DNA of 64,000 nt from the NCBI GenBank assembly GCA_016758965.1, contig JAEPRB010000161.1, forward strand, positions 1 to 64,000, in the 5' to 3' direction. The position numbers and the translations under genes are program-made. The DNA is from Circinella minor (lineage: Eukaryota; Mucoromycota; Mucoromycetes; Mucorales; Lichtheimiaceae). Shown piece by piece: positions 25,001-38,127 of this stretch (position 1 is the first letter of the stretch; the number at the start of each line of letters is the position of its first letter). The notes beneath the pieces were generated by a model. It did not search any database. It had not been told where the DNA came from and was given only the letters and a program-made list of their open reading frames with translations.

Positions 25001-26787
25001 TTGATTTTTACGATAAATTAAATCATTTTCTCTTTCAGGGTTCCAATGTAAAGTAGATAAATGTTTTTCAGTTTCTGTTAATTCTTGACGTTTCATTTCA
25101 ACTTCTTTTAACATGCCTCCGTCTTCTTTTTCTGCTCTAACAGCTTGAGGTTCTTTTTCTTTTAATTCTTTTTTTAAATGAGAAATTTTTAATTGTGATT
25201 GTTCTTCTATCGTAGCTGCTTCATTAATTGCATTCTTGGCACTTTGTAATTGTTCCATATAACCACTTTCATGACCTTCTTCTGCTGATATACCTGTTGT
25301 TAAGGTTTGTAAAAGTTCTGATGTTTTATGTAATTCATCCAATTTTTGATCATGTTCTTTTTTAAATGTTTCATATTGATGATTGATTTTTGTATACGAA
25401 TTATCTTTTTCAATTAAATTTCGTTCCATTTCACCTTTATTGGATGCTAAATTTGAAAATATTTTTTGTTCATCGGCTGTTGTTGCTTCTTGTAAATCAC
25501 GTTTAGTTTTTAATCGTACAAGTTGAGTTGAATAATCTTTGACTTGATTTTCCAATAATCGATAATTACTATTACTAGTAGAATCCTAATAAATAATAAT
25601 TAAATTTCTTTTTTTTTTTTTTGCTTTATATCAATGTTGTATTTTTTACCTTGGCAAGTTTTGAGGCAGCAGCATTTCTATCTTCTTCAATAGTTTGTAA
25701 TTCATTTTCTAATTCTTTTTTTTCATTTATTAATTGATTTACTCTTTCTTGACGTAAAGTAACACCTGATTTATTTAATCGTTCTTCATGACGATTATAT
25801 TCATAAGCAACCATAACACGATTTAATCTTTCCATTTCAGATTCTGTCTTTTGAAAATCAAGATAAACACGTTTTTCTGCTCGAAGTGTTTCTAATTTAG
25901 GTGCAATTTCTTCTTGTAGAATCTAGAAAAAAAAAATCCAATTTTTTTTTTTTTTAAATATCCCATCTTATCCATTTTTTTTAAAAAAAAAGGAGTAGAT
26001 GAGAGAAAAAGTCCTTACTGTATTAATTTCTTCCACTTTACGTTCTTTTTTACCCATGGTAATAATAGCTTTATTTTTACGATCTTCAAACATTTTTGTT
26101 CCAGCAGCTTCTTCCACCATACTTAAAATTTCTGTGGGTTTCATATTTAATACTTTTGTAATTTTACCTTGCATAATTAAAAAATGGGGATTATTAATAT
26201 TTAATTGAACAGATTGAAATAAGTTTTGAACTGTTTGTTGTTGTGCATTATGTCCATTCACGATATATTTTGTACGACCTCCCATTAACACCTAAAATCC
26301 CATAAAGTAATATGGTTAGTTTTAAAGATAAATATTATCATTCACCTTTTTTTTTTATTTATTTACCTGCCGAGTCACTGTAAGTTGTTTATAATTTTCA
26401 AAACCTAAAGGACTTCGTTCACGATCTTCATTATTAAATACAATAGTAACAGAAGCTTTGTTGACACCCGCATTACCACGTTTATAAATCAAATCAATAA
26501 GATTACTTGCTCGTACCTTTTAATTTATTTATTAAAAAAAAAAAAGATGAGTTTATTTTGTTATTTTTTTTTTTCATAAAAAACATTATATATTATATAT
26601 ATATATATATATTTATTACATGAGATAAGTTTGTAATGCCAAGTACGAAACAAATAGCGTCCAAGACATTGGATTTACCAGAACCATTGAGACCTGTAAT
26701 AGCATTAAATTCAGGATCCCAACCAGTTATATGTGTTCTTGATACATAAGACTTGAAGCCTTCAATAATGAGTTCTTCCAAGTACAT
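22023..26787 (-). CDS. SMC2: Condensin subunit SMC2
   Basis: Fourteen exons join in phase to about 1210 residues, close to the family norm. Exon ends, 5' to 3': 26787-26620, 26516-26367, 26291-26019, 25922-25650, 25585-24971, 24881-24141, 24037-23873, 23791-23698, 23605-23248, 23148-23008, 22908-22771, 22699-22547, 22468-22231 and 22148-22023. Walker A is GLNGSGKSN in [20 protein letters not shown]. The coiled-coil arms flank a hinge in exon 6 ([20 protein letters not shown], later [12 protein letters not shown]). The signature LSGGQR spans the exon 12/13 junction and Walker B is [14 protein letters not shown]2 pairs with SMC4 to compact mitotic chromosomes. The short Ser-rich, basic tail ([14 protein letters not shown]) is lineage-specific. 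No damaged residues were seen. Confidence 0.97.
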
Positions 26788-27038
26788 GTGTCAAAATATA
26801 TTTATATATAAAAAAAGAAAAAAAAAAGAGAGGGTTACTACTACTTCTTTGAGTTCCCTTTAACTACTTTTATAAAAAAAAAAAAGGACGTCGGACTTTT
26901 AAGCAACGCGAAAACGCGACATGCGCGTTTTTTTCAATTAAAAAAAAGGTACAATAAGATTTGTTTAATACTACAAAAAATATCATTATCACTTTTTTAA
27001 TTTTTTTTTTAATAATAAAAGGATAAAAGAAATAATTA

Positions 27039-29621
27039 TTAAATATCAAGAATAGGATCATTATCATTATTTTTCTTTTTTTTTTCTAAATTATGATTAT
27101 TATCTTGTGATTGATCTTTCTTTTTAGTTTGATTTGGTATTGTATTATTATTATTTGTTGAGGTGGGTGAAAATGAATAGATAGCACCAACATCTACAAA
27201 TGCTGAACTACTATCATCATCGCTCATGGCTCCTAATGAACCTGTTCGACTCACGGGTGATCTTGGATTACTATTATTATTATTATTATTATTTTCAATA
27301 GAACCACTACTTGTAGTTTCAGTTGCCATGGAATCCTTTTTAAAATACATTTTTCAAAATTAATATATCATTGTTTTTTTTTTTATAAACCCCCCCCCAC
27401 TTTTTTTTTTTTTTACCTCCATTACTTGAGATATCTCTTTTTGTTTTCGACTTAAAAAAGATGAAAAACTAGAAAAGAGTCGACCTGCATGTTGTGTTGA
27501 TGATTCTAAAGGTAAAGTAGGTTGTTCATTGTTTGTTCTATCTTCTTTACTGGATGATGGTTTTGTTATTTTAGTAGATTGGGATGGTGTTTCATTTATA
27601 GATGACCAACGACGATTATGATCTACCATGTGTCTTGTTTGACCTTGAATAATAATTATGTGTGTTTTTAATGGAATGAAATCTATATATCCCCCTCCCC
27701 TTCTTTTTAAAAAAAAAAAGACATACCACTTGCATTCGAATTCACAGTATCTACGGATGATCTTCTTGGTGTTTCTTCATTCATACCACGTTCAAATTCA
27801 TTCCATAATGCATCCATTCCACGAAATAATCTTGATCTACCAGTAGATACAGCTTTAGCTCCTCCTGATACTGCTCGAGATAATGTATTTCGTAATGGTT
27901 GAAAATTTTGTCTTAATTGTAAATCACGTAGTCGACTTTTTTTTATTTATTTATATAAAACCTTTGTCAATATTACTTATGAAACAACTGAAATCGTAGA
28001 TATATAATAATAATAATAATAATAATAACTTACTTTGATAAAGTATTTTGAATATCTACAATAGATATATTTCCCATACCAGGATGTCTAATACATATAA
28101 ATATATATTTTAGAATGAAGTTATCTATAATATATGAATATAACTTACCCAGGTTCCACAATTTCATAAATTTCATGATCAGTATATTTATTCCATAAGA
28201 TAAAATTATTTGTTTCACGCCATGCTAATAACCAATTCATTCCATAATCAGATAAATAATTTTTTTCTATATAATTTTTCATTTGTTAATAATTTCATTT
28301 ATTTATTACGTATACACAAAATTAAAATATTTTTTTTTTACCTCGATCATCATCTCTCATAACATCTTCATGAGGATGTTCTTCCATTGTCATCGTAGTA
28401 GTAGTAGTAGTAGTAATAGATTCTTCAATAGGATGATGATCAGGGATTAAATTTGCATCTTGTGCATGTTTCATACTTGATAATAATGATAATATATATT
28501 CTTCAAATCGTGCACGAAGATAATCATCTGATCCAAGATATGTATTTTGTACAGGTCGACTTGGATCTAAGATAGTCAATGTTAGATATTAATCTATTCA
28601 ATAAATTCAAATGAAAATATTTATATTATTTACCTGCTTCATCCCATGTATCATTTACTACTCTTACTATTTTTTCCATCCAACGACGATCTGCCATTGT
28701 AGGACCCACTATCGTTGCTAATGGTTGATTATGAAATTCTAATGTTCCTGTTTCAACCTAAGTTTATATCATATATTAATAATTCAATCCAATCCAACTT
28801 TATGCATAATAATGATCTAGATCTTACATTAACTAATACATCGATATTAATATCACTTTTATGATGAAAAAAGATTTGATTTGTTGTACCAACAACATAA
28901 GATTTTGTTTTTTCAGATGAAAGTATATCAATTTGTTGAAGTGGTAAATAAGGTTGAAAAAAGGATCCCTAATCATCCATCATCATTTTAATTAACTTGT
29001 TCTTCTTCTCTCTCTCTTTTTCTTTCTTTCCACACACACACACACACCCTTTCATATCTTTTGTATTTACTTTTTCAAAAAGTCGTAATGGTAATCCCAT
29101 AAATCGTAATAAACTTTCTTTTTTTCCATTCGAAAGTTCTTTTGCTTCAGTTAATTTTAAAAATTGTTCAGAAGTATCAAGTTCTGGATCACCTGAATCT
29201 TGTAAAGATCGAAGAAGACCTAAAATAGGATTTCATTATTAATATTAACTTATATATATATATATTTTTATTTATTTATTTATTTATACCTGGGACTAAT
29301 GACATGAGTGAATATTCAAATGTACATAATCGTTCTACTGGATATCCATAAAATAATATCTAAAAAAAAAAATGGGTTCTATTTAGCCTTTTCCTCCCTT
29401 TTCAAAAAAATAAATAAATGACTTACTCTTTTTTCTAATAGTAATAACTTGAGTAATATTAAAGTTTTACTTTTAAATTTATGTATTAATTCACGTAATG
29501 AAGTTCCCATATAAAGAGTAGAATCATCAATAGGTCCATGATAAGTGGATTGAAGATTATGATAAAAATCCTATTTTATAATAATAATAATTATTATTGC
29601 TATGATATATATATATATATA

Positions 29622-29652
<31 letters not shown>

Positions 29653-30402
29653 TGTCACTTACATAAAGAATATCTAATTGTGTAAAATCTTTTTGATTAA
29701 ACCATGCTGAAGTAATAACAGCTAATTTTTGTCGAAGTGGACCAAATATTGGCTAAGAATAATAATAATTAATAATTTTAATTCTTTTTAATTTTAATTC
29801 GAATTTGAATTTGAATTTCTTTACCTGACGTGCTAAAACGACTACTGCTTTTTGTACAATAGATCGAGTAACATCAGGTGTTGTAGTTAATAAATCCTAA
29901 TAATATAATATATAAATGAATATTTATTTCCTTATATAATAAATGCATAAATATAATAATAATAATTATTATTATTACCTACTTTCGCAGCAATTTGACG
30001 ATTACATGATATTCCAAATAATGTAGTTTCTGCTACAGACCATTCTGATACAGGTGGTAAATGAAAATAAGCAAAATCTTCATCTTTTTGATGTGCTCCG
30101 TCTAAATATATACATATAAACTATCTCTTTTAATCTTTCTTATCATTACAAATACAAGAAATATATATATATATATATATATTATTATTATTACCAGGTA
30201 ATGCAAGAAAAGGTAAAAAATTCCATTCTTCGGGTACTTTTAATTTTTCCAAAGTAGTTTGAGTATTCTTATTATTATCATTTTGTTCTTGTTGAGGTAA
30301 AGGTGGTATACTTAATTCAACAATGGGTCCATGAGCATGATGGAAACCAACAACAAGTATTGCTGCAATTAATGAATCGTCTTTTTGTTGAAAAGTATTC
30401 AT
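27039..30402 (-). CDS. AVL9: AVL9-family late secretory pathway protein
   Basis: Fifteen exons join in phase to about 748 residues. Exon ends: 30402-30195, 30101-29983, 29896-29825, 29752-29663, 29570-29427, 29359-29290, 29219-29071, 28968-28828, 28757-28634, 28566-28342, 28266-28149, 28087-28034, 27935-27727, 27643-27417 and 27335-27039. The N-terminus has the AVL9/DENN-like block ILVVGFHHAHGPIVELSIPP, EWNFLPFLALP/DGAHQ and DFAYFHLPP. Then come LFGISCNRQIAAK, DVTRSIVQKAVVVLARQPIF, FYHNLQ, FYGYPVERLCTFEYSLMSL and HPGMGNISIVDIQ. Yeast Avl9 acts in exit of secretory vesicles from the late Golgi. The C-terminal exons are low-complexity (Ser, Asn, Lys) and probably disordered. It is divergently arranged with TMA7, starting about 545 bases apart. 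Confidence 0.9.
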
Positions 30403-30947
30403 AGTTATTGGTTGTAATGTTGATAGAATAGTTTATTTTATTACTCTTATCTTTTATTATTTATGCAAAAGTAAAAAAAAAAAAAAAAGAGAGAGAGAGA
30501 GAGAAAGAAAGAAAGAAGAAAGAGAAAGAGAAACAAGAATTTACGTGACCCGTTAATGAAATAAAAATCCATTTGGTGTGACATATTGAAAAATTCGCGG
30601 CCGTCTATATAAAATATATTTTTTTACGCCCCCCCACCCCTTTCCCCACATAGACTTTAATTATTTACTATGTCAATATATAAACCACTATCATACTCTT
30701 TTCTTAAATTGGGTCATTTATAAAATTCTGTCTTATATGTATAAAATAATCCATTCAAGTCATCTGAAAAGTACTCTACACAATGTCCTGTCCGCAGGAT
30801 TTACTCTTTTCCCTTCCCCAATTTTTTAATTACTCCGATTCTTTGAAAAAAAAGAAAAATTCTTCAAAAGGCAAAAAAAAAAAGCTTCAAAGTATAAAAA
30901 AAAAAAAACTTTTTTTTTTTTTTTTTTTTAACCTTTATCAAATAATA
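30403..30947. promoter_or_regulatory. Divergent promoter region AVL9 / TMA7
   Basis: The region holds a GA-rich tract (30490-30535), a TATATAAAAT motif near 30605-30615 and long A and T runs leading to the TMA7 ATG. Divergent start codons imply that both promoters are here. Assignment of individual elements is inference. Confidence 0.5.
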
Positions 30948-31447
30948 ATGTCTGGACGTCAAGGTAAAAAAAAAAAAAAAAACCCCATTATTTTACTTTT
31001 TATATCTATTGCAAATGAATCTCTTTAAAAAAAAAAAAAGTGGACGTGAGGGGGATTGTCAATGTTTAATGGAATCTTTTATTTAATTAATTAGGTGGTA
31101 AACTTAAGCCTCTTAAGCAGGCCAAGAAGAAGGGTAGCAACTTTGAAGACGAAGTAAGATTGGACATTATATTATTTATGATTAAAAAAATAAATAAATA
31201 AATAAACTAATGTATATATTTTTGTTAATAGGAAGATATTGCTTTCAAGAAGAAGAAGGCTGAAGAAGCCAAGAAGTTAAAGGAAATGCAAGCTAAGGCT
31301 TCTGGCAAAGGACCTTTATGTATGTATTATATAATAAGAGAAAAAGAGTTATTATTATTAAACTAACTAACTAACTAATCAATTCATATATAATTTTAAT
31401 ATAATATAAAAGTGAGTGGTGGTATCAAGAAGAGTGGCAAGAAATAA
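30948..31447 (+). CDS. TMA7: Translation machinery-associated protein TMA7
   Basis: Four tiny exons join in phase: 30948-30963, 31095-31153, 31232-31319 and 31413-31447, giving 65 residues. The protein starts MSGRQGGKLKPLKQAKKKGS, runs through DEEDIAFKKKKAEEAKKLKE and ends GGIKKSGKK, the conserved start and end of the TMA7/CCDC72 family, a very small basic ribosome-associated protein. The first exon encodes five residues plus one base, so ORF finders miss the gene. Codon choice is strongly biased (AAG for lysine, GGT for glycine) compared with the AAA-rich neighbours, consistent with high expression. Confidence 0.95.
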
Positions 31448-32053
31448 ATCCATCCTCCCTCCTCCCCCCCCCCAAAAAAAAACTTTCAAAGACAAGTTTT
31501 TTCTTTTTTTTTTTTTAAAACTACTTTTTTTTTCAAAAAATAAAAAAAAAACAACAACTTGAAAAATGTTGGAAATTTTACTTTTAAGTTGTTACGTTCC
31601 CCCCCACCCCTTTTCCCATGTTATCCAATTTGACTACATTTTAATCTTTTTTGACATAAAAAGTAGTTTAAACTTTTCTCCTTAATTAGATAACGGTTGA
31701 AGGAGACATAAAAAATTCAGTTTATACTTGGGATCTTTTTTTTTAACTCCTTTATTCACATGTTCTCTTAAAAAAAAACAATGAAAGTGACTTTTTTTTT
31801 TTCTTTATCAAATGATCAGCTATTTCTCGGATTTTAAGGGGGTGTGAGAAGGTTCGTACAACAACAAGTTATAGTATAATATAGAAAGAGAATGAAAATA
31901 TATATTACCATGAAATGAAGGTTTTACACTTGGAGTGAAAATTAAGGAGGGACATTTTTTTGCATATAAAAATTAAACCAATTTTTACAAGTTTCAGATG
32001 TCCTCTTTTTTTTTTTTTTTTCATTCTCATAAATAACATTCCCCCGTATCATT
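31448..32053. other. Intergenic TMA7 / GGPP synthase
   Basis: 3' region of TMA7 and promoter side of the next plus-strand gene. It contains C7-8 and A/T homopolymers and a T tract shortly before the next ATG. No gene was seen. Confidence 0.5.
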
Positions 32054-33570
32054 ATGCTTTCTACAACACAACTTCAAGGTCTTTTAACTTCATCTGTTTC
32101 AAATATTAATAGTAATTTAAGACTAAATATTAATCAAGAGCATGGTCCTGCACCTGTAAAAGAACAAGATCAGGTATATATATATATATATAATAAAAAC
32201 GAACTATGATTATGAAATCTAATATATAATATTTTTACATATGTAAAAAAAAAGGTTTTACTTGAACCTTATGAATATCTATGTGCTCATCCAGGAAAAG
32301 ATGTTCGTACCAAAATGATTGCTGCATTTAATGTTTGGTTACAAGTACCTGAAAAAGATTTATTGGTCATTACCAAAGTGATTGGTATGCTTCATAGTGC
32401 TAGTTTATTGTAAGTATAAAGCCCTTTCCCCCCCCCACCCCCATCTTTATCTTGATGCTAAATGTACAGTAAATTAATAATTACATACGTATTTGAATAG
32501 AATTGATGATGTTGAAGATGAATCTGCTTTACGTCGTGGTGTTCCTGCTGCTCATCATTTATTTGGTGTAGCTCAAACTATTAATTCTGCAAATTATGTT
32601 TACTTTTTAGCTTTACAAGAAATTATGAAACTTCATAATCCTGAAATGGTACAAATTTATACAGGTATATATATAAATATATATATATTGTACATTATCT
32701 ATTTATAATCCTTATCTAATCATATATATGAATAATAGAGGAATTAATTAATCTTCATCGAGGTCAAGGAATGGAAATTCATTGGCGTGATCGTGTTCTT
32801 TGTCCAACTGAAAATGAATTCATTGAAATGGTGAATAACAGTATGTATATATATATATATATATAATGAATACGTATGTAGCAAATAACAATAGATATTT
32901 ATAATTCATGTTGATATATTTATATAGAAACGGGTGGTCTATTACGTTTAGCTGTTAAATTAATGCAAGCTGCAAGTGAATCAAAAACGTAAGATTTATA
33001 TATATCTATTATGATATGATATGTTATTAATATAATATTATATATGTTTATATATTACGTAGTGACTATACAAGTTTAGTAAATAAAATTGGTATTCATT
33101 TTCAAGTTCGTGATGATTATATGAATTTACAATCACAACAGGTATATAAATTATTATACTTATTCGAATATATATTTATATTTATTATATATTAACTGGC
33201 TATTTATTACCTATATATATATATATAGTATGCTGATAATAAAGGATTTTGTGAAGATTTAACAGAAGGCAAATTTTCATTTCCAATTATTCATTCGATT
33301 CGAACCAATCCAAATAATCGACAATTATTGAATATTTTACAAAAACGTAGTAATTCACTTGATTTAAAACAATATGCTTTACAATTACTTGAACATACAA
33401 ATACTTTTGATTATTGTCGAAAATTTCTTGCCACTATTGAAAGAGAAGCACGTCAAGAAATTCAATATTTAGGTGGTAATGTCAAACTGGAACGAATTAT
33501 GGATGCACTTTGTATTCCTTTACCTTCACCTATTCATTCTCAAGTTTCTTCTCCTTCTTCTTTATCATAA
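32054..33570 (+). CDS. carG: Geranylgeranyl diphosphate synthase
   Basis: Seven exons join in phase: 32054-32173, 32255-32409, 32501-32664, 32739-32840, 32928-32988, 33063-33141 and 33229-33570, giving 340 residues. It condenses isopentenyl diphosphate onto allylic diphosphates to make C20 GGPP for protein prenylation and carotenoids. Landmarks are [19 protein letters not shown], the first aspartate-rich motif [13 protein letters not shown] (DDxxD), [10 protein letters not shown], the second motif as [10 protein letters not shown], and [17 protein letters not shown]. The second site has DDYxN rather than DDxxD, as usual in eukaryotic type III GGPP synthases. The symbol carG follows Mucor and Phycomyces usage. 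Whether this genome has paralogues is not visible here. Confidence 0.93.
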
Positions 33571-35175
33571 ACATATATGATGCGTTTGATGATAATTATT
33601 CTTCCTGACTTTTTATTTCATTTACCTATAACTTATTATTTATTTATTTATTCTTACGTATATAAAATAAAAATAAAAATTCATATTATATATATATATA
33701 TATATATATATACTGATGATGGATATGTTTATACTACTCATCATTTATATTATATGATGTAGTTAAACTATCTTCTTTTGATTTATATAACGAAACAATC
33801 TTCTATAATAAACCTAAATTTCATTGTTTAAAAAAAATGGTTAATCTTCCCCCCTTTAAAAATAGAATAAGTTGGGGGGAAGGGGGAAAGATCACAGACT
33901 TTCCCGAACTTTAACTTTACTTTTTTTTTTGACATTAATAAAACAAAAAGAAACCAAAGCTTTGGATGGTTTGTACATACACTATAAAAAAATTCGTTGA
34001 TTTTATATATATATATATATATAGCATAAATGTATGACAACCATTAAATGAAATCGAATCCTATTAATAATTATTCATCTCTTCGAATCTCAGTTTATAT
34101 TAAAATAGGATGATCACATATTTTATCAACATATTTCATCTTTTTCTTGAAATAGATTCATATATATATATATATATGTAGGTAGGTACTAAAAGAAAAT
34201 TACTGTATTTATAAAAATCTATACGCTATAAGTTAATAGTAGTAATAAGAACTAGCCAAATGTGGATAGATTGAACGAGATTAAAGTTGAAGCTTTGAAG
34301 AGTCGTTGTTAAATAACACAACTTTTAGTATCCTAATTTAGTAATAGAGGTGTGTTGTTGCCACGAGAACAGTTCTTTATTGTTGTTGAGTTGAATATTA
34401 AAACTTAGGTATGTATGTGTCACTGTAGAATTCATTTAATAATTTAATTCGGCAATCACTTGATTATTACACCGAGATCATTTTAGTTGACTTTTAAATT
34501 TCAAGAATCTATATTTTCTTTTATCAACTGACCCTTTTATTTCACTTTGAAGCTTTTAATGTACATCTCACTTTAAAATAACCTGTACATAACTTTTGAA
34601 AACATAATTGATCGAATTTATCGAGAATAAGCTATTGTACATTATCATTTTCATTTAAAAGAGATATATTTACTTTTGTTTTAAAAGTTTATCATCGTAT
34701 TACTCTATCTTTTTAAACAAATATGAATAAAATACTTTTTCTCAATTGTGATTATTATATATAGAAAGAGAAATTTAAAATGTACTCATTAAAATGATAT
34801 TTTAGGGAGTGGGTTATTCGTTGTCCAAAATGTTTATATAATTATTTAAAAGAGAGAAAAAAAAACAACAACAACAAAGAAGAACAACGTATGCAAAACA
34901 AAGAAATAAGAAAAAAGAAAAAAAGAAGAAGGAAATTTTGTGTGTGTATATGCTGAAGAAAAAAAGGGGGAGGGAGAGGGAGGGAAAATAAGAACTCGTT
35001 ATTTAAAAATAGTGGAAAGAAAAGAAGTGTCCTATATAAAGTTGGTTTTGTACGGTGTGAAAATGAAGGAGGAGGTTGAGGATTGGTTGTGTGAAGAAAG
35101 ATGTGTGTGAATGATGTTTGATTATGTGTTTGTGATATATATAAAAGGGAGGAGGAGAGGGAACCCAGATTTATT
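33571..35175. other. Long 3' to 3' intergenic region, no gene recognised
   Basis: 1.6 kb between the convergent GGPP synthase and Sel1-repeat genes, AT-rich, with TA microsatellites (33690-33712, 34007-34022, 34159-34177) and a purine-rich stretch (34850-34990). Open frames here are low-complexity. Confidence 0.5.
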
Positions 35176-37757
35176 TTATGCGGCCGGCGCACTGTGTCCA
35201 CTAATGAATCCTGAACAAGTAAGATCTTCTTCGTTCATTGTTAAAGGTGATGATCCTGGAGACCATAAACATACTCGGAATAATAATCGTCTTAATCGTT
35301 CATGTGAATTTCGGCAACCGGCTGATTAAAAAAAAAAAGAAGGAAATCAAATTAATTATCACACGTTATATTCATTTTTCTATTGATAATAATGATGAAA
35401 AAAAAAAAACATACCTAAAGCTGCACGTTCAAACCAAATACTTGCTTGATGTAAATCTATAGCACAACCAAGTCCTCGTTCATAACAATTGGCTAAATGG
35501 TATTGTGCTGCCACATGATCTTGTTCTGCTGCACGTTTAAATAAATCAAAAGCGGTACCAAGATCTTTTTCAATTCCTGCACCATTTTGTAAATGAACAC
35601 CCAATTTATCAAGTGCTCGAGCGTGATTTTGTTGTGCTGCATGTTGATACCAATAGACTGCTTTACGATCATCTTTTTCAACGCCAATTCCATTGGCATA
35701 ACCTATTATTATTATTATTATTATTTAATGTTAATTATTTTCTTCAAATAACATATAGAATACATACATTATTTCCTCCCTTCCCTCGAAAAAAAAAAAC
35801 TTACAAAAGCCAAGGTTACACTGCGCCCATGGGTTCTTTTGACGGGCTGATTTGTGGTACCAATAGACGGCACGAGCTGGATCCTTTTTAAGACCTAAAC
35901 CTTCTTCATAACAATAACCAAGAGAATTTTGTGCCAAGGCATTTCCTTGTTCTGCTGATCGTCTAAACCATTTGACAGCTTCACGTTCATTCTTGGGTAA
36001 TCCAATACCATTTCTATAACAATAACCAAGTGATAATTGGGCAGGCGCATGATTTTCTTCAGCACTTAAATAATACCAAAAGACAGCTTCTTGTTCATTG
36101 GCAGTAACACCAATACCATTTTGATAACAATAACCTAAAGAATGGTAGGCAAAAATATTACCACGTTCGGCTGAACGTCGATACCATTTAACAGCTTCTT
36201 GTTCATTACGATCCACACCAATACCATTTTGATGACAAAATCCTAAATTATGTTGTGCACGGGCATGACCTTGAATAGCCGCTTTACGATACCAATGAGC
36301 TCCTAAAGTATCATCCTTGGCAATACCAATACCATTTTGGAAACAATAACCAAGATTACATTGAGCCCATGGATAGCCTTGTTCTGCTGAACGTTGATAC
36401 CAAATAGCAGCTTGTTTTAAATCTTGTTCAAGACCAATACCATCTTCATAACAATATCTAAATAATAATAATTTATTAATAATTTTTTTTTTTTTGTTAA
36501 ATCTGATGATAAATATTGAATGTAGTAATAAAATATAATTTTACCCAAGTGAATTTTGTGCAAAAGCATTGCCTTGTTCTGCTGAAATACGATACCATTT
36601 AACTGCTTCTTTGACATCTTTTTCTACTCCTATACCATCTTCATAACAATATCTAAAGAAACAAATAAAAATGTCACTTAATTTATTATTTTTTTTTGTT
36701 TTAAGAAAAATAAACAACCCTTTTTTTTTTTAATACTCTATAATTATTTTCTCACCCACCCCCTTTTTTTTTTTTGTACCGGAGAAGAGAGTTGTTTAGG
36801 AAACCAAAAAAATATTACTTACCCAACATTATAGATAGCAACTGTTTCACCTTGAGCAGCAGCACGACGATACCATTTCATGGCTTCTATATCATCTTTC
36901 TCAACACCAAAACCTTCACCATAACAATAACCAAGAATACCTTGACCTCGAGCATTTCCTTGGTCAGCACTGGCCTTATACCACCGAAAAGCCGCATGTT
37001 CGTCTTTGGCCATACCAACACCGTCATGATGACAAACACCTAATGCATATTGTGCTGCTGGGTCATTATCCAGTGTGGCTGCTTCTACAATCCAAGACAC
37101 TGGACTGGTATGAATAATACGTCGTACCCGTTCTGCCCATTCTTCTGCTTCAGCACGATCAATTTTAACATTAGGTCGACCATATTTTCTTAAAAATGCT
37201 AAACGAGCCATGGCAAGACCATCGTGTGATTTGGAAGCTTCAAGATAATGATTTTCAGAACGAACGAAATCTCTTTCGACACCCATACCGAATTCATAAC
37301 AAAAACCTAATACACCTTCTGCTTGTGCATGACCGAGAGCAGCAGCTCGACGTAAATAAGTAATAGCCAATGTAGGTGCTTTGGGATAACCTCTTCGACC
37401 AAATAAATGATTATTGGCAAGTTTAAAAATTAATCGAGCTGAATGGGAATAATGAGTCGTTGTTGTTGTATTGGTTGGGTCGTTATTGTTCGTCGTTAAA
37501 AGGGATGGTGTATTAGCGGTGGTTGAAGAACGGGATTGCATGGTAGGACGGTCGTCCGATTTATCATGAACTACTGTTGTCATTGACGTTGTGGTATTAT
37601 TATTATTATTATTTGTTGTTGAAGTTGTTGTCATTGCACTTCGACTTGTAGAAGGTTGTGGTAAATTGCTATTTGATTCCTTGTTTGAATTTAACTTGGA
37701 AAAAGCAAGTCTAGAACGAGATAATATTTGTGATAAAGGGACGGAAGGAGGAGACAT
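35176..37757 (-). CDS. Sel1-repeat (HCP-like) protein
   Basis: Five exons join in phase: 37757-36823, 36652-36545, 36457-35805, 35702-35415 and 35321-35176, giving about 709 residues. A disordered Ser/Thr/Asn-rich N-terminus of about 110 residues precedes some 13 Sel1-like repeats of 36 residues. Their core is LGYCYxxGIGVxKDxxEAVKWYRRSAEQGNxxAQ. Such alpha-solenoids are protein-interaction scaffolds. Fungal chitin-synthase activators (Chs4/Skt5) and SEL1/Hrd3 relatives share the fold. The C-terminus ends SGHSAPAA without a CAAX box, so the Chs4 identity is not supported. Exon 2 is exactly 108 bases, one repeat, in matching phases. The chosen start, MSPPSVPLSQIL, is the first ATG after low-complexity sequence. 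Confidence 0.87.
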
Positions 37758-38127
37758 TTGGATGTAATTTTTTGTTTTTTTAAGAAAAGATAAAAGAATA
37801 AGAGGGAGGAGAAGAAAGGGAAAAGAAGGAGGAATAAAAAAAAAAAAAAAAGAAAGGGAAGGAGAGAGAGAGAGAGAGAGAGTGTGTGTGTGTGTGTGAG
37901 TGTGAGTTAAAGAAGAATAAGGTACCAGAAAAAAAGAAAGAGAGAGAGAAAAAAAAAAAAAAAAAAAAGGTGTTAAATTCATAAAAAAAAAAAAAATATA
38001 TCGGTGTCACCTGCGGATGAAATGGTTTGGAAAAAAAGAACTCGCTCCCCCTTTTTTTTTTTTTGGTTTCCTCTCTTTCTTCTTTCTTTCTAATCTCAAT
38101 CAAAATTGGTTTTACTCTCCAATTTGG
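37758..38127. promoter_or_regulatory. Divergent promoter region with GA/GT microsatellites
   Basis: Between the divergent Sel1-repeat and DUF4504 genes. It contains (GA)n and (GT)n tracts at 37865-37900, GA runs at 37935-37950, and long A and T homopolymers. These are CT/GA tracts of the kind seen before many genes in this window. Confidence 0.5.

Noticed and set aside
34842..35201. 119-codon minus-strand frame
   Set aside because: Phe/Leu/Ser low-complexity translation of a purine-rich intergenic tract, overlapping the 3' end of the Sel1-repeat gene.
35176..37757. Chs4/Skt5 chitin synthase activator
   Set aside because: It shares Sel1 repeats but has about 13 of them and ends without a CAAX prenylation box, so only the fold is claimed.
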